A stretch of 64,000 nt of DNA from positions 82,427-146,426 of the forward strand of contig SHMT01000009.1 in NCBI GenBank assembly GCA_004282745.1, read 5' to 3'. The notes beneath the pieces were generated by a model. That model searched no databases. It worked only from the letters and a program-made list of their open reading frames with translations, and was not told the DNA's origin. Positions 39,628 through 47,659 of this stretch are shown here, one piece after another (the stretch's first letter is position 1; every line of letters starts with the position of its first letter). The stretch is from Candidatus Scalindua sp. SCAELEC01 (GTDB lineage Bacteria; Planctomycetota; Brocadiia; Brocadiales; Scalinduaceae). The position numbers and the translations under genes were made by a program.

Positions 39628-40611
39628 ATGAGAAATATTTTAGATTATACACTATGCATCTTAATTTGCTTATCTTTTACAGGTACCCTTTGTCGTGCCG
39701 AAGAGGCGGGCAAACAAGATGCGTTATACGGCACCCCCGAGCCGCCTGTCAAAGTCAACGCATCAGTTGACAAGGCAAAGGCGACCATTGGGGAGAGAAT
39801 AAAATATAGTGTAACTGCCGATTCCCCAGAGGGCACAAACATTCTCTTCCCGGAAATGAGGGAAGAGCTTGCAGGGTTTGACGTAATCGACTCAGGCACC
39901 CAACTACTGAGCAGGAAAGAGGGGCGGGTAATTGAAGAGAGGTGGTTCTTGCTGGAAACATTTAAGCCCGGATCTTACATTATTCCCGCAGTTACGATAC
40001 ATTTCAAGCTCAAAGAGGCACAGGAAGAGGGCGAAACCTCAACACCTGAAATATATATCGCAATTGCCAGCACATTAGATGAAAAATCCTCAGATATACG
40101 GGACATAAAACCTCCCGTATTCTTAAGAAAGGACTATGACAGGCTCTATATTCTCCTCGCTGCTATTTTTGGTATTTTGGCTCTTATTGGTATCCCCCTG
40201 TTTATCTTCTACAGAAAAAAACGGGGAAAAGCAGCTCCTCTCCCGCCACCCCTGTCCGCTCATGAGATCGCATATAAAGAGCTGGAAAGGCTGCGGTCCC
40301 TTGACTTAAACGCTAATGGTCAGACCAAAGAGTACTATTACCATCTCTCTAATATCGTACGGCATTATATTGAAAATCGGTTTCAACTTATGGCCCCGGA
40401 AAGAACAACTGAAGAATTTTTAACGGAAATGACTACCTCGAATAAATTAGACGAAACACACAAAGAGCTTATTGAAAATTTCCTTGAGCATAGTGATTTG
40501 GTAAAATTTGCAGCATACGCCCCTCAAGATCAGGAAATAGAGAGCTCTTACTCCTCAGCAAAGAGACTTGTTGATGAAACAAAAGAGGTTTTAAAGAAAA
40601 CACTATCATGA
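39628..40611 (+). CDS. Bat-operon membrane protein, BatD-like N-terminal region
   Basis: The 327-residue protein has a signal peptide (residues 1 to about 24), an extracytoplasmic beta-rich domain resembling the BatD/oxygen-tolerance fold (VNASVDKAKATIGERIKYSVTA), one membrane helix (about 170 to 192) and a cytoplasmic helical tail (ERTTEEFLTEM). The tail resembles that of DUF4381-type proteins that sit in MoxR-DUF58-VWA operons. The ATG at 39628 is chosen over a TTG nine bases upstream. Its stop overlaps batA by 4 bases. Confidence 0.7.
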   Translation: MRNILDYTLCILICLSFTGTLCRAEEAGKQDALYGTPEPPVKVNASVDKAKATIGERIKYSVTADSPEGTNILFPEMREELAGFDVIDSGTQLLSRKEGRVIEERWFLLETFKPGSYIIPAVTIHFKLKEAQEEGETSTPEIYIAIASTLDEKSSDIRDIKPPVFLRKDYDRLYILLAAIFGILALIGIPLFIFYRKKRGKAAPLPPPLSAHEIAYKELERLRSLDLNANGQTKEYYYHLSNIVRHYIENRFQLMAPERTTEEFLTEMTTSNKLDETHKELIENFLEHSDLVKFAAYAPQDQEIESSYSSAKRLVDETKEVLKKTLS

Positions 40612-41609
40612 TATTTTTAAAAGACCCACTTATCCTTATCTTAATCTTTATCCTGATACCCCTTATACTCGCCAACTATCTCTTCAGAAAAGAGAGCGGC
40701 AATATAAGGTTTTCATCACTCAGCCTTTTTAAAGATATTACGCCTGGTAATACTTCCCGATTAAAACACACTCTGATAGCCTTACGGATCATCGTTATTA
40801 TCCTTCTGGTCTTCGCTCTTGCACGACCACAATCAGGAAAAGCCCACTCCAAAGTAAAAACAGAAGGTATCGACATAGTCTTGGCACTGGATGTTTCCGG
40901 CAGCATGCTTGCAGAAGACTTTGTCGTCAAAGAAAAACGACACAATAGACTGCATGTTGCAAAGGATGTAGTGAAAGATTTTATCAAGTGGCGTGAAAAT
41001 GATCGCCTTGGTATGGTTGTATTTGCAGGACAGGCTTATACCCAATGTCCACTTACACTTGACTACGATATCCTGTTACAGTTTCTGGAAAAAGTGGATA
41101 TTGGAATGGTGGAGGATGGAACAGCAATAGGGTCCGCAATAGGCGTTTGCGTAAATAGATTAAAGTCCTCTAAGGCCAAAAGCAAGGTCATAATCCTCTT
41201 AACCGATGGCCGTAACAATAGCGGTGAGATCGACCCTTTAACGGCAGCTGAATTAGCTAAGGCCTTTGATATTAAGATATACACGGTTGGCGCAGGAACA
41301 AAAGGTCTTGCACCCTATCCAACCAAAGGTGCTTTTGGATTCACCGTTTACAAATCGATACAGATTGACATTGATGACGAAGGATTGACTGAAATCGCGA
41401 AGATTACGGGCGGAAAGTATTTCAGGGCAACAGACACCGAATCCCTAAAGGAGGTTTACAGACAGATTAACAGCTTGGAAAAGACGGAAATGGAAATCGC
41501 CAAATATACCGAGTACAATGAGCTCTTCTACTTTCTGGTGATTCCCGCTTTAGGAATATTTATTTGTGAAATCGTTCTTGCAAACACTCGGTTTAGAAAG
41601 ATTCCCTGA
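40608..41609 (+). CDS. batA: BatA: von Willebrand A domain membrane protein
   Basis: The 333-residue protein has two N-terminal membrane helices (about 7 to 24 and 57 to 73), a VWA domain from about 88 with an intact MIDAS (Asp95, Ser97, Ser99 in LALDVSGSM; later TDGRNNSG), and a C-terminal helix (about 305 to 325). Bat proteins were named for aerotolerance in Bacteroides; the molecular role is unresolved. Four-base overlap with the preceding gene shows coupling. Confidence 0.88.
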   Translation: MIFLKDPLILILIFILIPLILANYLFRKESGNIRFSSLSLFKDITPGNTSRLKHTLIALRIIVIILLVFALARPQSGKAHSKVKTEGIDIVLALDVSGSMLAEDFVVKEKRHNRLHVAKDVVKDFIKWRENDRLGMVVFAGQAYTQCPLTLDYDILLQFLEKVDIGMVEDGTAIGSAIGVCVNRLKSSKAKSKVIILLTDGRNNSGEIDPLTAAELAKAFDIKIYTVGAGTKGLAPYPTKGAFGFTVYKSIQIDIDDEGLTEIAKITGGKYFRATDTESLKEVYRQINSLEKTEMEIAKYTEYNELFYFLVIPALGIFICEIVLANTRFRKIP

Positions 41610-41751
41610 TCTTCGTGATATCTCTTACAATGAAATAAAAATGTACAAAGTACAGACATTATTGTTTTTTTTAATGAATAATAGGAATAAATCTCTGTTT
41701 CCTTTTTGCGGAAGCAAAAGATCTAAATTAGTTAACGAAGTGTACTAATTT

Positions 41752-42774
41752 ATGAAATACGAAAACATCAACTATCTCTACTTACTGCCACTCGTCTTCA
41801 TTGTGACTGCGGCCTATGTGGTTTTCTTTAAAAACAGACAAAGGGCGTTGACAAAATTTGTGCAGGCAGAATTACTAGATACTCTGGTTCAATCGGTTAG
41901 TAAAACGACGCAAATCATAAAAGCGGCCTTTGCGGTCACAGCAATACTTTTTATCATATTCTCTTTAATTCAGCCAATGTGGGGATATCGCTGGGAGGAA
42001 GTAGAGAGGAGAGGCATCGATATTGTGGTCGCCGTGGATACATCGCGGAGCATGTTGGCAGACGATATTAAACCAAACAGACTTGAGGCCGCAAAAAGGG
42101 AAATCAAAGATCTTTTGTCGATTGTAGACGGTGACAGGGTTGGCCTGGTAGCGTTTGCGGGAAGCGTATTTATTCAATGCCCATTGACCCTTGATTACGG
42201 GGCCTTTAACCTTTTCCTCGACGACCTGAATACAAACCTCATCCCGGTAGGGGGTACTGCTATTGGCGATGCGATAAAGAGAAGCATGACCGCTTTTAGT
42301 GACAAATCAAAAAAGCACAAGGCTATCGTCTTAATCACCGATGGCGAAGATCATCGTGGTAATGCAGTGGAAATGGCAAAGGCCGCAAAAGAGCAAGGCA
42401 TAATCATCTACACGATTGGGGTGGGAAAAAAAGAGGGGGCCTACATCAAAATAAGAGATAAAGACAACAATGAAGTCCTACTGAAGGATAAAGAGGGAAA
42501 TGTCATCAAGTCACATCTTGATGAAGTGACCCTCAATAAGATTGCACTAGAAACAGGAGGAGCATATTCACCTGCATATGGTACCAAATGGGGCTTAGCC
42601 AACATTTACAAAAATATTATTGCCAAGATGGAAGAGAAACAACTCAGCAGCAAAAAGATAAAATTATATGAAAACCGATTCCAGATTCCACTATTTATCG
42701 CCCTTATCTTTATACTATTAGAATCGTTGTGGGGTATGGGGGCGAAGAAGAAAAAGAGAGAAGAAAATGTGTAA
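41752..42774 (+). CDS. batB: BatB: von Willebrand A domain membrane protein
   Basis: A 340-residue paralogue of BatA with the same plan: two N-terminal helices, a VWA domain with MIDAS DTSRS (96 to 100) and TDGEDHRG, and a C-terminal helix (about 310 to 330). It is separated from batA by 142 bases, an unusual gap in an otherwise tight operon, and overlaps batC by 8 bases. Confidence 0.88.
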   Translation: MKYENINYLYLLPLVFIVTAAYVVFFKNRQRALTKFVQAELLDTLVQSVSKTTQIIKAAFAVTAILFIIFSLIQPMWGYRWEEVERRGIDIVVAVDTSRSMLADDIKPNRLEAAKREIKDLLSIVDGDRVGLVAFAGSVFIQCPLTLDYGAFNLFLDDLNTNLIPVGGTAIGDAIKRSMTAFSDKSKKHKAIVLITDGEDHRGNAVEMAKAAKEQGIIIYTIGVGKKEGAYIKIRDKDNNEVLLKDKEGNVIKSHLDEVTLNKIALETGGAYSPAYGTKWGLANIYKNIIAKMEEKQLSSKKIKLYENRFQIPLFIALIFILLESLWGMGAKKKKREENV

Positions 42775-43645
42775 GACGAAACTCAAAACAGTAACCGTTT
42801 TCATCATTTCCCTGCTATCAATAGGGTGGATTGATCCCGCCTCTGAACGGAATGAAGAGGGGATCAACCTCTACAACGAAGAGAAGCTTGATGAAGCAAT
42901 CGGTAAATTTACAGACGCACAATCCCTTGTACCCGAATCGGACCAATTACAGTTTAATATCGCAAATACCCATTTTAAAAAAGGTAAATTCCCAGAAGCT
43001 GAAAAATCTTATCTTGATGTCATAAAGAGCGACGACGTAATCCTGAAGGCAAAAGGAAACTACAATATGGGGAACACCCTCTATAAACAGGGTAAACTCA
43101 AAGAATCTCTCGACTTTTACAAACAGGCAATTGGTGTATCAGAAGAACATCAACATCTCCACGATGAAGAGCTTGATGCATTGAGAGAAGACGCAAAATA
43201 CAATTACGAATTTGTAGAGAAAAAGATAGAGGAGATGCAGAAAGAGCAGAAGGAGAGAGAAGAACAAGAGGAGAAAGAGGAGAAGGAGGATCAGGAGCAG
43301 AAGCAAGATCAAAAGGACGAGGACAAAGAAGAGAACAGAGACAAGCAGGAACAAGAGCAGAAACAGGATGAAGCGGAAGAGGAAGAGAAGGAGCAACAGC
43401 AACAGCAACAGAACAGAGAAGAAGAGCAGGAGAAGAGAGAGGGAGAGCAAAAGAGTGAACCAAAACCTTCAGAAGAGGAGAAGAAGGACCCCCCCCCTGC
43501 TTCGCAACCACAGGAAAAAAGAGAGATGAAGAAGGAAGAGGCAGAAAGAATTCTGGACGCCATGAAACAGGCAGAAAAGAGTGCCCGTGATTTACAGGAA
43601 AAGGAGAAAAAGTCGGCAACGTACGGTATTCTCAAAGATTGGTAA
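42767..43645 (+). CDS. batC: BatC: TPR protein with long charged low-complexity tail
   Basis: The 292-residue protein starts with a hydrophobic segment (8 to 21), probably a signal or anchor, then three or so TPR units (about 28 to 140), then about 105 residues made almost only of Glu, Lys, Gln, Asp and Arg, with a run of six Gln, and a helical end (AERILDAMKQAEKSARDLQ) typical of BatC. The low-complexity tract gives long spurious open frames on the other strand. TPRs probably scaffold the VWA proteins. Confidence 0.85.
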   Translation: MCKTKLKTVTVFIISLLSIGWIDPASERNEEGINLYNEEKLDEAIGKFTDAQSLVPESDQLQFNIANTHFKKGKFPEAEKSYLDVIKSDDVILKAKGNYNMGNTLYKQGKLKESLDFYKQAIGVSEEHQHLHDEELDALREDAKYNYEFVEKKIEEMQKEQKEREEQEEKEEKEDQEQKQDQKDEDKEENRDKQEQEQKQDEAEEEEKEQQQQQQNREEEQEKREGEQKSEPKPSEEEKKDPPPASQPQEKREMKKEEAERILDAMKQAEKSARDLQEKEKKSATYGILKDW

Positions 43646-43801
43646 GCGCTACCGATAAGAGATCATTTTCGATATGCTTTTAGGAATTTCGGGACAGAAG
43701 TTTGCACAAAATTTGATATTCAAATTTACTTTTCAGCTTTCTCGTTTATAATTCAACTTAATAGTATCTTAACGAAAACTACCTGGTAAAAACTTTATAT
43801 T

Positions 43802-45625
43802 ATGAAACTATTTTTTACATTTGTTATCTCCCTTTTACTCCTCACTGGATACTCAGGGAGGGCGTTTGCAGAAGAGATAAGGCTGACGGCAAGCGTTGAT
43901 AATGCCATGATTGAAGTAGGCAATTACGTCCGCCTAACGATTGAAATCCATGGTGCATTTGACACTGACCAACCCAAGCTGCCAGAGCTTGAAGGTTTTT
44001 CAAAACAGTACGGACCCAGTATTACCACCCAGACGAGAATAATCAATAACGCTGTCTCCATTAATCGCGGGTTCACCTACATGCTCGTACCAAATGGGAT
44101 CGGCAAATACTCGATACCCCCTGCTACACTGAAATATAAAGGTAAAACCTACACAACAGATCCAATAGAAATTGAAGTAGTCGAAAGAAAACCTTTTGAG
44201 AAAAAACGAGAGAAACCAGACATGGATATCAACAAAAAGTTATTCATCGAGCTCACAACGGACAAAAATGAGGCCTACATTTACGAGCAAATTATCCTCT
44301 CTTTCAAATTCTTTTTCCAGAAAGGTTTGCCCGTTGAAGACCTCAACTACGTCCCACCCTCAACCAAAAGCTTTCTTGCGGAAAGGCTTGGAGATGAGAG
44401 ACGCTATGAGGAGGTTCGAGAGGGAATACTGTACAGTGTAATAGAATTGCAAACGGCCCTTTTCCCCGTCGTTTCAGGCACCTTGGAGATACCTCCAGCA
44501 AATTTCAAATGTAATATTATCGTAAGGCAGCAATCATCTCGCAGGAACCCCTTTGGAGAGTCGCTGTTTGATGAGTTTCTTGGTAGAAATGACTATAGAT
44601 ATCCGGTGGAGAGAGAGACAAACTCAATAAAGCTAGAGATAAAGAGCTTACCGGAAAAAGACAAACCCGATGATTTTGCCGATGCAGTTGGAAATTTCAC
44701 GATGGATGTCACCGCAAAACCGGCAAAAGTAAACGTAGGGGACCCCATAACAGTCACGATTAAGATAGCGGGGAAAGGGAATATCAAAACATTGGGAGAG
44801 CCTCTCCTTAAGCCTGAAGGGGAAGACGATTATAAATTCTACTCTACTGAAGCCAAAACGACAATTACTGATAAAGAGGCGGGAATTAGGGGTGAAAAAG
44901 TGTTTAACAAGGTAATCGAACCGCAACACGAAAACATTCGCGCAACACCAATGGTATCTTTCAGCTATTTTGATCCGGTAATCGGGAAATACCAAAATAT
45001 AACTCACGAACCAATACCAATTTCGGTCGAAAACCCTGAGACGGAGATCCCCCTTCGTTTCACCTTAAAGGATACGGAAAGAACAAAAGGGGAGGTAAAA
45101 ATATTGACCAAAGATATCCTGCCCATCATGACTAACGTCGACTCATTCAATAACCAGGGTAGGGGCATTTTGAAGCGTCCGCTGTTTCTCGGCTTCATAT
45201 TCTGTACTCCAATACTCCTTGTTCTCTTCTGCACATACTTACAAAGACATCGAGATCGACTCCAAACAGACACCAGCTATGCAAGAAAAAAACGGGCACT
45301 ACCACAAGCAAAAAATCAGCTTGAAAATACAAAGCAGATGATACGCAGCGAAAAATCTACCGAGTTTTATTCAATGCTCGCGAAGACATTGACGGAACTT
45401 GTTGCCGATAAGCTCAATCTGCCACCAGCATCTCTCACAAGCAACAACATAGGGGATACATTGGACAGACGCGGAGTTCCACCCGAAACAGTTGTGGAGT
45501 TGAAAGAGTGTCTTGAATTATGCGACCATGCCCGGTTTTCCAGTGCCAGCAATACAACAGATCAGATGGAAAGCGTCTTCAAGAGAGCAGAAAGGATAAT
45601 TGAACTTTTAGAAAAACAGTTATGA
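43802..45625 (+). CDS. batD: BatD: large extracytoplasmic membrane-anchored protein
   Basis: At 607 residues it has a signal peptide (1 to about 23, ending AFA), repeated immunoglobulin-like beta domains typical of BatD (VDNAMIEVGNYVRLTIEI; TAKPAKVNVGDPITVTI), one membrane helix (about 462 to 480) and a helical cytoplasmic tail. It follows batC by 156 bases and overlaps batE by 4 bases. Confidence 0.88.
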   Translation: MKLFFTFVISLLLLTGYSGRAFAEEIRLTASVDNAMIEVGNYVRLTIEIHGAFDTDQPKLPELEGFSKQYGPSITTQTRIINNAVSINRGFTYMLVPNGIGKYSIPPATLKYKGKTYTTDPIEIEVVERKPFEKKREKPDMDINKKLFIELTTDKNEAYIYEQIILSFKFFFQKGLPVEDLNYVPPSTKSFLAERLGDERRYEEVREGILYSVIELQTALFPVVSGTLEIPPANFKCNIIVRQQSSRRNPFGESLFDEFLGRNDYRYPVERETNSIKLEIKSLPEKDKPDDFADAVGNFTMDVTAKPAKVNVGDPITVTIKIAGKGNIKTLGEPLLKPEGEDDYKFYSTEAKTTITDKEAGIRGEKVFNKVIEPQHENIRATPMVSFSYFDPVIGKYQNITHEPIPISVENPETEIPLRFTLKDTERTKGEVKILTKDILPIMTNVDSFNNQGRGILKRPLFLGFIFCTPILLVLFCTYLQRHRDRLQTDTSYARKKRALPQAKNQLENTKQMIRSEKSTEFYSMLAKTLTELVADKLNLPPASLTSNNIGDTLDRRGVPPETVVELKECLELCDHARFSSASNTTDQMESVFKRAERIIELLEKQL

Positions 45626-46482
45626 TATACAAATCAATACCGCTATTTTTATCTCTTCTCACTATTGCTTTTTTTACGCAATATGCCAGTGCCGGCGGCC
45701 TTTCAGACAATGAGGCCATCGACATCTTCTTTCAGGCTAACAACGAATATGGCGCCGCCCAGAAGGCAATGGCCGCAAAAGAGGAGCAGGAAGCGTTAGA
45801 GAAATTTAACCATGCAGCGCAACTCTATGAGCAGTTGATACAATCGGAGTATGAGAATGGACAGATATACTACAACCTGGGAAATTCCTATTATCGTCAG
45901 GGGATGCCCGGCAAATCGATAGTTGCCTACCGTAAGGCGGAAAAAATGCTCCCAAGAAGTGGAGACATTAAGGCAAATATCGCCTTATTGAAGAAAGATT
46001 TTGGAGATAAAGAGAGTGTGAGTCAGGTGCCTGAATTTCTCAAGACACTTTGCTTCTGGTATTTCTTCCTTAATCTTAATGAGATTACGGCCCTCACCAT
46101 ATATATCTATATTGCCTTTATGACTTCACTCATATCGGCTGTTTTCCTGCCGTATCGGTGGATACGAAATAGCACTACGGCATGTGCAATCTGCCTCGTT
46201 ATCCTCGTTATCTCCCTTGGAGTAAAAATCTATTCCGAATACTCCTGTGAGAAGGGTGTCGTCATCGCCAAAGAGTGCAAAATAAGGTATGGTCCCGGAG
46301 AGGAGTATGAACCCAAACTCAAGATACACGAGGGGGCTGAACTCAAGATAGAAGAGGAGAGGGAAGGGTGGTATAAGGTGTTTGTCTATGTCGAGATAGA
46401 GAAGACTCTTGAAGAGAAAGAGAAGAGAGATACCGAGTCGAAGAGGGGGTGGGTAGAGAAGGAGAAAATAGGAAAGATATAG
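45622..46482 (+). CDS. batE: BatE: TPR and SH3-like membrane protein
   Basis: The 286-residue protein has a signal-like N-terminus, two TPR-like repeats (about 55 to 125; GQIYYNLGNSYYRQG), two membrane helices (about 150 to 172 and 185 to 205) and a C-terminal bacterial SH3 domain (KECKIRYGPGEEYEPKLKIHEG). The end is rich in Glu and Lys. Its TAG stop forms the first bases of the repeat element that follows, so insertion of the element may have defined the present stop. Confidence 0.85.
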   Translation: MIYKSIPLFLSLLTIAFFTQYASAGGLSDNEAIDIFFQANNEYGAAQKAMAAKEEQEALEKFNHAAQLYEQLIQSEYENGQIYYNLGNSYYRQGMPGKSIVAYRKAEKMLPRSGDIKANIALLKKDFGDKESVSQVPEFLKTLCFWYFFLNLNEITALTIYIYIAFMTSLISAVFLPYRWIRNSTTACAICLVILVISLGVKIYSEYSCEKGVVIAKECKIRYGPGEEYEPKLKIHEGAELKIEEEREGWYKVFVYVEIEKTLEEKEKRDTESKRGWVEKEKIGKI

Positions 46483-46628
46483 AGCTTGAACGAAAACTAC
46501 CCATCTACTGCGTTGCTGCAACAATTTCGTAATCCTCAAGTACAATTGTACGTTCCGGTTTCGAAATTGTTACGCGCCTTGTACCTGGGCACTTTTCGTT
46601 CAAACCCAGGGTTTTCATTCAGACACTA
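46480..46628. repeat. 149-bp palindromic MITE-like element, copy B
   Basis: Same length and orientation as copy A. About ten substitutions separate them, and one pair is compensatory: the stem reads AACAATTTCG/CGAAATTGTT here against AATAATTTCG/CGAAATTATT in copy A. The central GTACAATTGTAC palindrome is unchanged. Confidence 0.8.
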
Positions 46629-46779
46629 TTAAGACGGTAATGATAAAGTGGGAGTTCGTAATTTCACTGGTTGGTTCCAACAACTATGACGCTTTTTATA
46701 AATCGATAAGAAATAGCGTTAAATTTGACCTTGGCAATTGAGTAGAGGGAGTTCCACTTTAAGCCCCTCATATTTTCTT

Positions 46780-46928
46780 TTAACGCAGAGGTCGCGAAGG
46801 ACGCAGAGTAAAAGTAGGATTCCAATTTTGCCCGACCGGCCCAGCCGTTTGCCAGCCCGACACTCATTCTGGCGGGGACGGGAACTCCAACAGCAAAGAT
46901 CTGTTTTTCTCTGCGATCTCTGCGTTAA
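46780..46928. repeat. GC-rich palindromic element with CGCAGAG arms
   Basis: Perfect 11-bp inverted ends TTAACGCAGAG and CTCTGCGTTAA enclose a GC-rich core (GACCGGCCCAGCCG, GGCGGGGACGGG). Sequences of the CGCAGAGATCGCAGAG type recur as dispersed palindromes in many bacterial phyla. A second GC-rich block lies at about 46981 to 47033. The core composition contrasts sharply with the AT-rich surroundings. No gene was found between 46483 and 47077. Confidence 0.65.
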
Positions 46929-47077
46929 GGTTTTTCGTCTAAAATTATCCGCTTAAGCATAATACATTTAACAACTTACCTGCCCAGATAGGTACCCGTC
47001 CGGTCGGCGGGGGCGGGCAGGCGGACAAAACAGCGACAACAAGTTGGTGATTTTGGCGCGGTAAGCTCCTAAAGTTA

Positions 47078-47581
47078 ATGAATAAACTGAGGAATACAAT
47101 TGGCTGGATTACGGCAACATGGCTTGGTGTAGGACTTCTCCCAAAAGCGCCAGGAACATGGGGAAGTTTAGCGGCCATTCCTTTTGCATATATTCTTTCT
47201 GTTTATGCCAGCTCATTTGTCCTCATCGCTGCCATTATTGCCTTTTTCTTGATTGGTATATGGGCATCAAACGGAGTTGAAACAAGTACTCAAAGGAAAG
47301 ATCCTGGATTGATTGTCGTTGATGAAGTGGTAGGGCAATGGATAGCCCTGCTCCCCTTGACTCTCCTCTCTGATAACCACTCCCCTTATCTCTTTTTTAC
47401 CACCATCGGAGTGGGGTTTCTGACTTTTCGAATCTTTGATATATGGAAACCGTGGCCTATTGGATATATAGACAAGAACACTCCAGGAGGCCTTGGTATT
47501 ATGCTCGATGACGTAATAGCAGGAATTTACGCCCTCATAATAACAGCTGCATTAACAGCAGGAACGATCTTCGTATTATAA
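47078..47581 (+). CDS. pgpA: Phosphatidylglycerophosphatase A
   Basis: The 167-residue integral membrane protein dephosphorylates phosphatidylglycerol phosphate in phospholipid synthesis. Family motifs are visible: LLPKAPGTWGSLAAIP near the start, DPGLIVVDEVVGQWIAL with the acidic residues of the active site, FRIFDIWKPWPIGYID and PGGLGIMLDDVIAG. Four membrane helices are predicted by eye. It stands alone, convergent with htpG. Confidence 0.93.
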   Translation: MNKLRNTIGWITATWLGVGLLPKAPGTWGSLAAIPFAYILSVYASSFVLIAAIIAFFLIGIWASNGVETSTQRKDPGLIVVDEVVGQWIALLPLTLLSDNHSPYLFFTTIGVGFLTFRIFDIWKPWPIGYIDKNTPGGLGIMLDDVIAGIYALIITAALTAGTIFVL

Positions 47582-47659
47582 TATAAGGATTTCAGATTTA
47601 CGAATTACGATTTGCTGTTGTCAAGTCTTTCATTTTATACTCAGAAGCCAGGGGACAGA

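Noticed and set aside
43098..43635. Antisense frames of 103 to 173 codons opposite batC, made of Leu/Ser/Pro/Cys repeats
   Set aside because: They are the reverse reading of the Glu/Lys/Gln low-complexity tract and have no independent family signature.
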